Assembly (NCBI GenBank): GCA_964023205.1
Contig: OZ026833.1
Location: forward strand, 34,760,366 to 34,824,365
DNA: 64,000 nucleotides
Origin: Lutraria lutraria
Lineage: Eukaryota > Mollusca > Bivalvia > Venerida > Mactridae
Reading direction: 5' to 3'
Of this stretch, positions 23,201-35,039 are shown in pieces (position 1 is the stretch's first letter; each line of letters opens with the position of its first letter). The position numbers and the translations under genes are program-made. The notes below the pieces were generated by a model, which saw nothing but the letters and a program-made list of their open reading frames with translations, was not told the origin of the DNA and ran no database searches.

Positions 23201-26200
23201 ACAGTACTCTTCACTCACGTGTGATGGTGTTTTAAAGTTAATGGTTACCTGACAGTTTAGTAAATTAAATACTGTGGAATCATTAATTTTCGTTGGGGAT
23301 TTAATTTCATTGATTTTGTGGGTCGACTCATCCACGAAATCAAATCCCCACGAATTCAAATGCAGAGATAAGGCACTTCTTTTAAAAAAAATCAAAATCC
23401 ACGAATTTATGTCCCCATGAAATAGCCATTTTAGTAAAAACCACAAAAATTGAACCCAACGAAAATTAATGATTTTACAGTAAGATGATATTCACTCACT
23501 CATGGTTGCCATTCAGTTTATTGATAAGTTGCTATTCACTAACTCATGGTGGCCCTTAGTTTATTCCCAAGGGGCAATCCACTCATTCATTGTGCCCTTT
23601 AAAATTGTGGTGGCCTTTAGGTTTATTCATTATTTGCCTTTAACTCAGGTTTACATGCATTTAGAATGATTACTAATCATCAAAGTTCAACATGTGTTTT
23701 TCTTCAAACACATGTAGCATGTCTGGATGGCATTTTCTTGTATTGGTTTTATCGATTAGCTGGCATAGCTATTTGCTATTCCATTGATGCGGATCTAATC
23801 AATACAGATATTTGTATCCTGTATGCAATTTCCAATACATCTTATTGTAGAACACATAGTTCTTTGGTTGATTGAAAAAATATTTATGCTTCTTTGAAAA
23901 TGTGTTTATTGTGAATACTTTATGATGGATTTGTGATCATCTCTGTGTTTAGCTGAGTTTCTTTCCAATATTTCATGAAATTTGCTTCTGTGAATTCTAT
24001 GAAATAATTATGGAAGTTGTCAGTTTTTGTGTGCTGTAGTTTTGTTTATTCGTGTCTGGCATAGAAAACAATCAGTAAGTTATACTTTTAAGATAAATTG
24101 CAGTTTCTATCATTCATTAAGAGAATTTCCCATTTTACAGTCTGCAAAATTAATTTTTATTTGGACAAGTAACTTTTGCAGTATTTATGTATAGAGCATA
24201 AAGGAAAACTATTCACTTTTGGAGATTCAGACAAATAGTTCCAAATCCTAAATTCACAGACTGTTTTATATTCTATACACTGTTCTGTTCTGTTCATTAA
24301 GTGATATGAATCAGTTATAGACAGATTTACTTAAAGAAAAGATGGGTTTTACTTGGTAGCTAAGGAATTTACCTCCTATTCAGTGTTTTTTCAATCACAA
24401 CATTTATTTTGTTAACAGTATTATATTTTGGTAATCACTTTCTTGTATTATCATCAATGTTATCAAAAATTGATGCAATCATTGTGAGATATAAATTGTA
24501 TGGATATGAGATAATGCATTCATAAACGTACTAACAATAGTTTGTTATTGATTATACCTCATTGAAAGAAGAAATTCAAAGTGAAAAAAAAAATATAATT
24601 GTTTTGATAGCCATTCAAAAAGTTGGTGATAAATGATAAAAATTGACCGCTGGTGTCTGGTTGAATTAGAAATGATCTGACATGTATTGTCAAACCCAGT
24701 GGTTTTTTTTCACTAGTTTGGGAGCACAGCCCATAGCAATGGAATGAAGAATTTTATCAGCATTTTGGTTGAAATTAGCAATTTAAGTAAAACCATGAAA
24801 GGTCTGCAGTTCTATAGTCAAGAACGACAACTATAAGTACAGAAATCAACAATCTGTTGACGAAATGGGAGCATCGTCATCGTCACGTCAAGGACCATTC
24901 GTCAATGATTCGTTGAATAAATGATTAATCAGAATCAATGTCACTACAATTTAGATGTATGTTGTCATTGCCATGAGGCATCAACAAAGTTAAAATTAAA
25001 TTTTATGATTGATATTATACACATAAAATAATTGTTTTCTAAGTTTTCATTATTTTATTAGGATTTTCTGTTGCTAACTTATAGACAAGTCTTAAAGTTA
25101 TTGTCTGTGAAGAGTTGATAACCTGTATTGTATGTAGTTGGCATAAATGACTCAAATTACTTTTCCTTAGACAACCTATTACTTACATAAACCGTAGAAG
25201 CTACTGTTATTTTTGTGGATTTGAATTCCAGTGATTTTGCCTGAAAATGTCATAATTTTCATTCTTATTTCTGTGTAATTACAAAATTATGAATAAAATG
25301 ATACAATACCGGTAGTTCTTGTTAAATCTTTCAGCCGCTTGGAAAGTGATCAAACAGATGTTACATAATGAGTCAGTAAAACGTATCAAGTTTGTCACCA
25401 AATCTGATATACAGGAGTACATCAATAAAGATCAGCTCTTTGAGCATATGGGAGGAACAGTAAGTGAGAAATTATCTTATTGAGCTGTTTAATGCTGACC
25501 CTACCCGTCGATTTCTGCTTACTGAAAATCTTTTGAAATAATAAAATGTTGCTTTATCGATTAATTAAATCATTAATTAATGTCTGATTTAGAAGAAAGA
25601 AATGCAGTAAATAGAAAATTATGAGGTTCACTGCTTTAATATTATTCAATGACATACTGATTCATATACATACATGTATGATTTTATGTATGACAATAAT
25701 TTTCTTGTAATTATATATATGTATAATTCATATGTTTGTTTATTGTCCTTCCTTCATGACCCTATAAGAATATGCTGTGAAAGTTTACTCAATGTGTATT
25801 GTCAGGTAATAATGCATAAAAACTGCATCTATTTCACAAGCTTTTTGAAGAACACTTATTTACAGTGTTGCCTAGTAGCTAGTATACTATACTCTCAGGC
25901 CAATTAGTAAGAGTCGTTTAAGGTTACTTCCCTGTCTGGTATGAATAATTGGTCTTAATGTACTTACATTTTGTAATACAGACTAAATTGGATTGTCTTT
26001 TCAAGTTTATTAAACTGTCGGTCAAGAAAAGATTGAGATGAGTATAGAAGTTTGTCTGATATCAACATGTTCAGTGTACTATACTCAGTCTGGTGGTTAC
26101 TCTCAGACTGACACATTTTCAAACTTCAGTTGTTTTAGTTTGATGGCTTTTCATTATGGGATCCCTCTTGTCAGCATGGATTTATCTTTCTTATTCTGTT

Positions 26201-29200
26201 TAAAATGACTGCTACGTGATACATTTGTATATCTGAATGTTTACAGGATACATACGTGTATAAGTTTGACCCAGCAATGCTTGATCCAGACAGTGGTGGT
26301 GGGGAACCTGATGTAGATAGTGCAGTTAAAAAACGGGTGAGTGTTTTCAGAGTGTTACTAAAATGTGTAGCTATCTTATTTCATGCCGGTTCCTGGAACT
26401 TAGTTACTTATTTCATTTGATGCTGGTTCCAGGAACTTAGTTACTTTCCTCAATTGAAGCTGGTTCCTGGAACTTTGATGTTGGTAGAAATTTCAAAGAC
26501 CATTGATATATATATCTCTTATGTGTTGTCAATTCACATGAAATATATTCATACAGTAAAACCCTGATTAACCGAACTCGTATTATCCGAAAACCTGGTC
26601 TTATCCGAAATGAAATTTCAGTCCCAAAGTTCCCTCTTTATATTTCAAACTTGATTATCCGAATTGTCTAATCCGAATACCACTGCTTATCCGAAGTGAT
26701 AAACAGGTCCCCACAATCACCTGAACGCATATTTTGACACCTGTTATCCAAATTCGACAATTAACTCTGATTAATCAGACAAATTCATTGTAAGATTTCT
26801 TTAATGTGTCAAAAGGTGTGAACAACAAATTATAAAACATCACTGTGAACAAAGGTTTGTTTGTTTGGATTGTTTGCAGTAATGGGAACAAAATTTGCAT
26901 GTTACGATACGGACTCGTTTAGATCATTGCCCTTTTATTTTTCGCTTGATTTATAAATTGCATCATAATTTTACTTTGATAAGCTAACATTGACAATGTT
27001 CATTTTATTTTCGAAGATTGTTAATTTGACAAACAATGCACATGACCAATATAAATTAACATACTCGATTTCAAAATCATTCCTTTTTCGGAAAATGAAC
27101 ACAAAAACACGATAAGCTAAGATATCTTAGGCCGACAACGATTTGTGTGACGCTCGTATTTGTGACTGTAGCAATAAATGAAACTTCACGTTGGATTTTT
27201 ATTTTATTTCTGTTTGTAATTTATCTAAAAAGTGGGCTTATTCTACATCATGTGTATATTAAAATTTTCATTTCACAATTTCATTTTATCCATGGATTAA
27301 TGTGCTTTGTAACATGACATTTGCTACCGTTTGGATATTCATTTGAATTTGTAGTTTCACTTTGGGACCCTCATGACTTTGACAAATTAATGATCATACA
27401 TTTGTTTTTACGTCAAACATACACATTTTCATCTTAAAATGCATTTTTTCGTAACTCTAACACATAAATTTTGTTGTTATTATATATGTATGTGTACGCC
27501 ATATATATGGGAGTGTTCTCCCTTTATTTTCATACAATTGTCTAAATTTCCCTTACCCTGGATTATCCGAAACCCCAGATTATCCAAATTAATTTTTCTG
27601 TCCGGACAAGTTCCGATAATCAGGGTTTTACTGTAAATCATTTTTTAACAAGACCTGAAATTTAATTTTTGTGTCTAAGTTGTGGGGATAGTAATGTTTG
27701 TTGTTGAATATTTACTGCCTCCTGGGAGCACTGGAGAATTTCTCTGATTGACAACTTTGCTGATTTTCAAAAGGATATTGATCTGTTGAATTTGTATTAA
27801 AATGTAGATGAAGTATTTTATGTTCTTGGAGCTCTAATATGTTGTATTGTATTGATTTATCAATTATTTATAGACATACCATTCATACTGGAGTATCCTC
27901 TGATATAGAAATCTTCAAAAATCCTTTTGTCAGTTGTATTACAATTAAAGTGTAAATTTCAGAAAAGTATTAAAAAGACTTTTCCAGAACTAGATTTCAG
28001 TCAATTCTTTAAGTAATTTAATTATCAAATAAATTAAATCGAGTCTTTTTTTGTATATATATGTATGTATAGTGACCTAGATTAATGAGATGCCTAAAGA
28101 ACTTTTCCAAAAAATCCTACCATTCCCAAATGTACTCAAAACTAACCCAAATCACACCCAGCGCATAGAAAGAACAAAAATGGATGGACAGAACACAATC
28201 TTTTATAGGGGTACTTTCTTGGAAAAGTCCGCAGCAATGCTATATGGAGTATAAACCTTTTTGATGGACCCAACTTCACTCTTACTCTTAAGGAAAAAAT
28301 CATGAAAATAGACATGTACATAAATAAAAGACAATCATTAGCTTAGACAGAATGTTTACAATACTGGTGCATGTGTTTGTTACTTAATTTGTATATCGGT
28401 GCTTTACACTCGGCATGGTAAAGAACCAGGAAAAAGTATTTGAAAAGAGTAGGAAAATACATGCCCGGATCTCCTGTATCTTATATCCCCTCTCTCTAGG
28501 ACAGCTCTGAAATAACCATAGCTGTTAAATGGACTGTTAAAGGGGCATACCCTACAACTGACAAACATTCTGTGAAAGTGTAAAAATGTGTTAGATGTAT
28601 ATGTAAAACAATATATAATGGATAATTGCAAGAAGAACTTGGGTCATGAAATGACTAGTTTAGGTACTAGCCGCAAAAATCATAGCTATGAATAATAAAT
28701 CACTTCCACCCAAAAATTGTACAACAAATTCCAAAGACTTTCCGATCTTTTATGGAAATTAATATTTTTTGCGATTTTATTTTTAATTGGATGAATTTTT
28801 GGCTGAAACTTTCTTCGTCGGCTTTTTTCTTTACAAGCTTCTAATTTATCATCATTTTGCCTTGATTCTAGATGCACCAAGTTGTAGGGTAAGCCCCTTT
28901 AAACAACAGATTTGTGTTGAATAAATATTGATACTCAATTAACTAATCTATCATTTGATGTTAAGGTAACATTTGCTGACCAGGACAGCCAGTTGTACAA
29001 AAGTATAAGTTCGGACAGTATGAAAGATATGGATGAGGGAACAAAATCAGTATGTAATCTTGTTAATTTACTGCATGTACTAAACAAACATACACTACAC
29101 AACATAAATCATTATGATTTGTGGATATAATTCATGCCCTCAATAGATTTAATGTACTTTGCTAATTTTTGCTACTTTTTTATTGCTCCATTTTATAATG

Positions 29201-32200
29201 TTTTCATAGATACAACTTATAATAAAGGGGACACAAGCTTCCACTTATCCTTATTCTATCACCCTGAAACCTATCAAAATAACCAAATTTCACTTAATAT
29301 ATCTACTTTCATTGTAATTGGTCTATCTTTTGTTATTAATTTGTAGTTACAGCATTTTTGAAATCCAATAAATTTATACTTTTATTGTACCTCTTGTAGA
29401 ATAGTAACAATAATACCAATGGTATTATACGTGAAAGACGTGGACCGCCTACTTCACCAACAAATCGTAGAGTCAGCAGGGATGATAACTCTTATATTGG
29501 AAGACTACTCACTATATGGTAAGTCTCAAGTTGTTTGATAATAGGGGCAAAAGTTTCTTATTTTTATTATCCCAACTTTTTGCCGATCATAGCAAATTTT
29601 GATTTTAGCAAAACAATGACTGAAATCAAAATTACTTGATAGAAGGTCTAATGGTTCTACCCTGATGTATGCTGTAGGTTTTTAATTTATATACTTTTTG
29701 AATTGTGGCACTAAGTAACAATTTGTGCTACGTACGGTAAACCACTGAGGAGAAATAAAACTTTAGAATTTTGTTTCTGGAAAAATACGGCTTTTTGGGA
29801 GATATTCTATCATCCAAAAGTTCTTTCTGTTTTTAGCCCTGCCGAGGAGTTAGTGTTTGAAATAGAAGACCCAAATAAAGAAGCAAGTGATATGATAATA
29901 TTGAAGAATTCATTGCCTTATTCAATTGCTTACAAGGTAAGAAAAATACATTGTAGTTAAATAAAAGCAAAATTCAGTATTTAAGCCCACTTACAGCTCA
30001 CACTGTGTACAGTTTAATCTTATGTTGCAATCATATCGTTATGTAGGCTGTCTCAATGTAACAACCATTTATTTATTAACCTGTTTTGATTGGAACACCA
30101 CTTCAATATTTTATAGTCAATTTATTTCACCACAAAAGGTGGAATTATATAGGTTTTACAGTGTTTAATCAGAAGTATAAGTACATTTGTTTGTATTTCT
30201 TTGTCAGTAGTATGTTCAGTATAACCTGTGTTAATAGTCACTTCCAAATAAAGCCCACTCTGTGAATAAAGGCCATTCGTTTAAGTCATTGTTTATTTAG
30301 AACAAAATGTCCTGTCAATAAGGACCACAGGGTGGATTTGTTCACAAGTTTGACTTTATATATATATATATATATATCAATGATATATAAAATGTTAAAA
30401 ATATTTCCGAGTCAAGTAATTGAATAATAAAAAATAATTATGATAGGTATGATATATATATATATATATATACCTTTGATTCCTATAAACATATCTCTAC
30501 GGTGAACAGGTGAAGACAACATCACCTGAGAAATATCGTGTTAGACCAAGTTCTGGTATAATAAAGCCAGGTACAGAGGTTGAAGTTATCATCCATCTTC
30601 AAATAGGTTTGTAGTAATCAACTCTCGTTTCTTATCAGGGATTTTCTTTATGTTTTGAGGAAGGGGCTGTAACCGTTTATATGGGGATGAAATAGCGGGT
30701 TGAAACCTCTTTTGGGGGACAAATTATCGCCTGAAACCTATTTGGGGAGCGAAATTTCAAGGGGTTAATTGGAAATTTGAGGAATATTGCATGATTTCCA
30801 GAAATTTTCAGAGGGGAAGGTGCCCTTTATATGCTACAACTATATATTAAAAAATACATTTCACATTTGCTCAGTTCTTGATATTGCAGGTATTTTTAGA
30901 GAAAAGGGGAAGGTGCTAGACATTGCTAACAGAGGGGAAAATACACTGAACAGACAAATCTGGGAATATTTATAATGATCTAGGAGAAATTTATTATTTG
31001 CGGGGGGATTTAGCTTATTTTCCAAGGGGAAGACACTGATTATTTCACACTCTTAAAACATAAAACCCTGTCATGCCATGTTTCAAGTTCATAATCCTTG
31101 TATGCTGAATAAACAAAATTTTATAAAATTTCTTAATTTATTACTCTGTTTTCAGGATACCAAAACACTGTACATAAAGATAAATTCCTTATCATGGCTA
31201 TGGAAGTAGCGAATGAGTCGAACAAGTCATTTCCTGAACTATGGAAAGCTGTAAAGAAAGATTCAATTATGGAGCACAGGTATACTCCCATATACCCTCA
31301 TTTTTATCAGATAAAAGATTTACTTCTACAGTCTACGGTGGCATAATGGGGACATAAGAAATATTTTATCTGTTGCGTAGGCACACAATAGCTACTAGGT
31401 GCACATGTGATAGCTTCTGGGTGCACATGCGATAGCTTCTATGTGCACACATGATAGCTACTGTGTGAACATGCGAAAGCTACTGCGTGCACACATAATA
31501 GCTACTAAGTAATAGCTATCACATGGCCAGGTAATAGCTATTGCGTTCACACATGATAGCTGTCATAAAAGTACTTTCACGAAAAGGGGTATATTGCTTT
31601 GCACATCAGTCAGTCCGTAACCAAACCTTGGCCGGGCAATAACTAGAGAACGATTTAGCCTAAGTTCCTCAGATTTGGTTGGGAGCTTGATCATAACCCG
31701 TTTTGATTTTGATGTCAGTACGTCAAAGGTCAAGGTCTTACTATTCAGTCGGACTTTAGAGGAGATCTGTGTATCACAATTTATTAATAATTATTGTAAA
31801 ACCTTATATTAATTTTGTTTAAGAATGGTTGAACAGATTGATTTAATTTTACAGATTACGATGTGTTGCTAGGAGCACACAAGATACTAATGATGGAACC
31901 AAGGGAGATAATGCTGGACATTCTTCACAGGTTTTGTCACAACTGTCAAAAAAGGTACAGCTTTAGATTATTACATCAAGATTGCTCATTATGGTCATTC
32001 TACTGTGTGTTATATCTGGTATACCTTTTAAGTATAGGAAAAATTGTGAATGTGATATGAGTCAGGTTTTTAAAATGTACGCATTGATTCTTTTGCAAAA
32101 AAAAATATTTGTGTGGTTGTGATGGAAAATGTTATTAGGATAATTAAAAAAATGATATTGATTAAAATTTTAACATTGTTTTTCCCTCAAAACGAAGCAT

Positions 32201-33510
32201 AAGGATATTGTGAAAATGTATTTGAAATGAAAAAAATATTATAGAAAAATCAAGTGTTTCTAATACAGTAAAACCTCGATTATCCGAACACCGATTATCC
32301 GAATACCCGGTATTATCCGAATAAAATCTACGGTCCCGATTACGTCTCTATGTATTTCAAGTACAACGAACCCCGGTTGTACGAATCGGATTTTACGAAT
32401 ACCTGGTGTAATCCGAATGCATTATTTGGTCCCTAATGTTACAAATGCGCATATTTTCACACCTATTATTCGAAGTCGTCAATTTAACAATGGCCGATTG
32501 AGAATCAAATGTCGTGTGACAAACAATGTGTCACATCAATTCATACACGAAGCATGTCAACAGTTTAATTATCGTTAAGTTGACCATATTGTTTGTTACG
32601 CTTTTATACTATTCGCGACGAATATTACACTATGATCTCGGGTATAATAAGTTAATATGCGTACGTACCTGCATGGTGATCTTTATGAACTTATTGTCAT
32701 TTCAGCGTCAATAAAAATTTAAAAACAGATTCGAACACAGTTAAACAAAGCTAACTAGAATATGATGATTTAATGAAAAAACTTACCAAACCTAAAAACA
32801 TTACGTCTTCGATTCTTTAATTGTCTTAGAATGTTACGATAGCGATGCCTAGTCGATCGTTAGTAAGTGAAGTGAGAATGACATATTATTGTGTCGGATT
32901 GTGTTCTGCATAATCCATAAATACGCGGGTATTTACTTAACAAGAATTATTGTTTCATTGGTTAACTCATATACATTCATAAAACAATGATAAATAATAA
33001 GTGTTTGTTGTACATTTTATTTTATTCTTATTATCACTCAAATAAATAACGTCATGTTTACATACGAGAGTTAACTCCCTTGCAATATACGGACAGTACG
33101 GAATTTATCATTTCCAACCAATACATTATACTGAAATGGATTATTCGAAACCATGGATTATCCGAATGATTTTTCAGGTCCCAATGACATTCGAATAATC
33201 GGGGTTTTACTGTAGTATATTATATATATATCCTTACAATATTTAACACATGGATCGATTTGTTGGCGTGAGATCATACTTTTTATTTATATAAACAAAA
33301 GCTTTGTTTTATTTTCAGGTTGATACTCTTGTCGAGTGCAATAACAATTTACAGAATAAAGTAAAAATATTACTAATTTCCCAAGGGATTCTTCTATTTT
33401 TAATGCTCCTTCTTGGCATTGTGACTGTCTATATGTGGTCTGATGATGGACATAGTCAGATTGTGGACCAGTCAACTGGTCAGTGTTCTAGAGATATACA
33501 TACAGAGTGA
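14277..33510 (+). CDS. MOSPD2: MOSPD2, motile sperm domain-containing protein 2 (ER membrane-contact tether)
   Basis: ER tail-anchored protein whose MSP domain binds FFAT motifs of partner proteins at membrane contact sites. Sixteen coding exons: 14277-14300, 14392-14446, 16150-16308, 16696-16782, 17978-18132, 19013-19073, 22281-22319, 25335-25459, 26247-26336, 28966-29049, 29400-29518, 29837-29936, 30510-30606, 31156-31279, 31855-31954, 33319-33510. All borders are gt/ag and every phase joins; the product is 536 aa (human about 518). Residues about 80-240 form the CRAL-TRIO domain (DMDFIKFIINAFKQYYPTML, EYMLMYEMPWLFNAAWKVIK, HMGGT). An acidic, low-complexity linker follows. Residues about 329-450 form the MSP domain (CPAEELVFE, VKTTSPEKYRVRPSSG, DKFLIMAMEV, MEHRLRC). 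Residues about 490-513 are a hydrophobic anchor (ISQGILLFLMLLLGIVTVYM). The start MAEGGNGQ matches the family N-terminus. The roughly 23 residues after the anchor are a longer tail than I expect from the vertebrate protein. Confidence 0.97.
14757..14831 (+). repeat. tRNA-Ala(TGC)-like unit, copy 1 (degraded)
   Basis: A cloverleaf-like sequence with gattagctcagttggtagag (A box) and TGC in the anticodon position. A two-base insertion before the anticodon arm and a changed T-loop make it unlikely to work as a tRNA. It shares upstream (ggtgtggtatatta..aaattggctgggattttcacc) and downstream (tacattattttcctcctcc) flanks with copies 2 and 3, so a whole unit larger than the tRNA has been duplicated. 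Lies in MOSPD2 intron 2. Confidence 0.7.
14998..15070 (+). repeat. tRNA-Ala(TGC)-like unit, copy 2 (best preserved)
   Basis: Can fold as a 73-base cloverleaf: acceptor stem gcccgat/atcgggt (one G-U), D arm gctc/gagc, anticodon loop cttgcaa with TGC, and T arm gcggg/ctcgc. Two points argue against a normal alanine tRNA: position 31/39 is an A-G mismatch, and the pair at 3/70 is C-G, not the G-U that alanyl-tRNA synthetase needs. No TTTT stop follows directly. A TATA-like tatattataaatt lies about 35 bases upstream. Either a tRNA-derived repeat or a decayed tRNA cluster. Confidence 0.7.
15845..15916 (+). repeat. tRNA-Ala(TGC)-like unit, copy 3
   Basis: Same unit and flanks as copies 1 and 2, with the same TGC anticodon loop. 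The T-stem has changed (atggtttgagccccgc). About 850 bases downstream of copy 2. Confidence 0.7.
16895..17245. repeat. diverged copy of the minisatellite-type dispersed element
   Basis: Starts with a caggtgagcttttaggatca block like the start of the element at 38.94 kb, followed by ccgtcgtccgtcc. It then has two diverged units, each with aacactctag.., tcaaactt.. and gttcgattatgggc..aatcggac. Located in MOSPD2 intron 4. Confidence 0.6.
17805..17819. repeat. poly-G tract (15 bases)
   Basis: An uninterrupted G run in a MOSPD2 intron. Confidence 0.9.
19153..20595 (-). mobile_element. internally deleted piggyBac-type transposon (1443 bp)
   Basis: The ends are ccctttcactgcca and its exact reverse complement tggcagtgaaaggg, flanked on both sides by TTAA (19149-19152 and 20596-20599), the piggyBac target. 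On the minus strand, positions 20333-20232 read MASSSRRATYLHSEVIQMLL and continue 13 residues to a stop. An acidic stretch SESEWSDDEESGLEI lies near 19741-19797. Both fit the N-terminal region of a piggyBac transposase. The catalytic DDD core and Cys-rich tail are missing, so this copy is non-autonomous. It lies in MOSPD2 intron 6. Confidence 0.88.
20232..20333 (-). pseudogene. N-terminal remnant of a piggyBac transposase
   Basis: A 33-codon ORF starting at an ATG and ending at TGA inside the TTAA-flanked element. After the stop, the same strand continues with an acidic stretch resembling DLGDENDGDSEF in the same frame, so a single premature stop may separate parts of the original N-terminus. 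The rest of the transposase is absent. Confidence 0.55.
21357..21432 (+). mobile_element. foldback element F1 (taaactggttcc palindrome), copy in MOSPD2 intron
   Basis: Ends taaactggttccagttcc and ggagaaccatttta-like inverted partner; the middle shares catgttgctgtacaccgaag and acaagtcaa with the copy at 46.5 kb. The flanks are similar 10-mers, catgtaaaca and catgtgacca, an aged target duplication. No ORF. Confidence 0.65.
22420..22640. repeat. dispersed repeat D1, copy 1
   Basis: Shares long blocks with 31.59-31.77 kb: aaaggggaaatatgctttgcacat, taaaccttg.ccg..cattaactagagaac and a final gtatgtcaaaggtcaatgtc. Both copies are in MOSPD2 introns in the same orientation. It is related in style to the tandem-repeat element at 38.94 kb. 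Class unknown. Confidence 0.65.
23172..23645. repeat. degenerate minisatellite interrupted by a MITE
   Basis: Diverged units of about 55-60 bases with ggtggcctttcagtttattc and ttcactcactcatgg. The block before 23220 and the block after 23490 are interrupted by the MITE at 23272-23480. Confidence 0.55.
23272..23480. mobile_element. TA-flanked MITE, family M2 (209 bp)
   Basis: The ends ctgtggaatcattaattttc and gaaaattaatgattttacag are inverted repeats of about 26 bases, with TA on each side (23270-23271 and 23481-23482). The interior also carries inverted ccacgaa(a)t.aa blocks. No ORF. TA duplication and a CTG/CAG end fit Tc1/mariner-type elements. Confidence 0.8.
26383..26482. repeat. three-unit tandem repeat, about 37 bp
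   Basis: Three copies of tgctggttcctggaactta (starting at about 26383, 26420 and 26456), the first two also sharing gttactt. The repeat starts about 45 bases after the exon donor at 26337. Confidence 0.75.
26554..27633. mobile_element. pogo-like non-autonomous transposon P1, copy A (1080 bp)
   Basis: Ends cagtaaaaccctgatta and taatcagggttttactg are perfect inverted repeats, flanked by TA (26552-26553 and 27634-27635). Subterminal regions carry several attatccgaa-type repeats in both orientations. No transposase ORF. The subterminal sequence matches copy B at 32.3 kb (tccgaat, caggtcccc, gcgcatattttgacacctgttat). In a MOSPD2 intron. Confidence 0.88.
28541..28898. mobile_element. TTAA-flanked MITE, family M3 (358 bp)
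   Basis: Ends aggggcataccctacaact and agttgtagggtaagcccct are inverted repeats with one mismatch over 19 bases. TTAA flanks both ends (28537-28540 and 28899-28902). No ORF. The TTAA target fits piggyBac-type mobilisation, but the terminal sequence differs from that of the element at 19.15 kb. Confidence 0.82.
30225..30340. repeat. probable pogo-like transposon fragment
   Basis: Blocks cagtataacctgtgttaatag, aataaagcccactctgtgaataaaggcc and ctgtcaataaggacca resemble a CAGTA-ended element with repeated ataaagg subterminal motifs. No second end found. Confidence 0.35.
31375..31570. repeat. minisatellite, about 24-27 bp unit
   Basis: Seven or eight diverged copies of gatagctactgtgtgcacatg-like units in tandem, alternating cacatgc and cacacat. 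In the MOSPD2 intron after exon 31156-31279. Confidence 0.8.
31590..31770. repeat. dispersed repeat D1, copy 2
   Basis: Matches the copy at 22.42 kb: aaaggggtatattgctttgcacat, aaccaaaccttggccgggca, ataactagagaacgattt and cgtcaaaggtcaaggtc. It directly follows the minisatellite. Confidence 0.65.
32266..33212. mobile_element. pogo-like non-autonomous transposon P1, copy B (947 bp)
   Basis: Ends cagtaaaacctcgattat and ataatcggggttttactg are inverted repeats with TA on both sides (32264-32265 and 33213-33214). Subterminal attatccgaa motifs and the gcgcatattttcacacctatta block match copy A. No transposase ORF. It ends about 106 bases before the last MOSPD2 exon. Confidence 0.88.
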
Positions 33511-35039
33511 ATGCTGATTGCAGTCTGTAACACGAGATATGATACTTGTCAACATGTGTTTGGATCTACAAATAATATGCCTTAGTAACCATGTACACTA
33601 TATGTTTACTAAATTTTATGACAGAAAATGCTTTGTTTGAGATTATGATGTCTTAGCATGTGATGCTTTAAATATTTCTTGTTGATTTACTTTTATATTT
33701 TATAAGGGGGAGGGGGTATAATTTAAATTATGAGTGACATATTAAAAAATTAGTTTTAATTACAGTCATTCAAATTTAAATGTGAACTTTACTTATGATA
33801 TGTGAATTGTGAAATAGAATTAATTCATCCGGTATTAAAGCTAGCAATGTTACTGTACTCTGTTTTTATAAGTTCAGAATATATGGCTGACTGATATTTT
33901 ATTTTACAGTTCACTTTTAAATTAATATATTTTTTTCATGTTAATTTTCTTTGCTTTAGTTGGTTGTTAGATGTACAATTTTTACAGAGTCCAATTCAAC
34001 TCTTCTCATCATACTTTTAATAAAAGTTACATTAATTACATCATCCTGGATTAAACGAATCTATAAGTGTACATGAGGTTAAGGCTGGTGTGCTTATTGT
34101 ACATCAACCTTCGTATACATTTGTCTTACCACCACTACATGTCTTCCTGGAAAGATTTTCATGTTCTTCTTGTGTTATAGTACTTGTAGGACTATAACGT
34201 GTTATAGACCTGTCTATTCTGTGTAGTGTAGGTCCTTTTATCTCCCCTGACCTTGTCCTGTAACCTATGATTTTGAATTGTGACAATTATAGACAATAGT
34301 GAATGACTGACTTTATAGGGAAGCAATGATGAAGAATTATTTTAGTGGTTTAGTGTCATAAATAAATGTAAATTTTTGTGGATGCCTTACAGATGTTGAA
34401 TCATAGTGTAGATTATTCTGATTTGATTATTGTACAGTTAAGGTTGTCAATATTTTTCCAATATGACCGATGACCGAAGAAAGTGATGTTGTAAGTATGA
34501 TAAACATTTTGAATATGTGATACACCATTTTTGATTTGTATTATGATTGGAGTTTCCAGATTTTGAACAATATCTACTATCCATAGAGCCTAGTCCCTTT
34601 GACATGTATCACTTTCTTACTTAAATTCCATGTAAAGGAATTGTCAAGAAAAAGTTTGCTTTTTTGTTATACATCAATCATTCATATTGTTCTTGGACAT
34701 AGTACCATCGATTTAATTCAGTATTGTGTGTAATTCTTTGTGTGAAATTCAATGTACAAATTTGACCAGTGTCTGGTGTATTATATGTTTTGTTGCAATT
34801 TGTACTGTTTGCTAGTATTGTCTATATTACCAAAGATGCTACGATTTTGTGCAGTGTGATATGGATTTGTTGTAGCATGGTAATTTTGATAACCAAATAG
34901 TCCACAGTTAATGTCCTGTATTGATTTTGAGACAAAAATGAAACATTATGACTTTTCATAAATTGCTTTATTCATCATTTTGTTTCAAACAAAATATTAA
35001 AAATTGAAAAAAATCCATTTATTAGATAGTAATTAATTT
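33511..35039. other. MOSPD2 3' UTR and downstream sequence
   Basis: No exon recognised. A plausible polyadenylation signal is aataaa near 34019 (ttttaataaaagttac), about 500 bases past the stop, but several others occur and the 3' end cannot be fixed. Confidence 0.4.

Noticed and set aside
31375..31570. Tandem 24-27 bp units considered as a CRISPR-like array
   Set aside because: The window is a spliced animal genome, units are contiguous and diverged with no unique spacers of constant length: a minisatellite.
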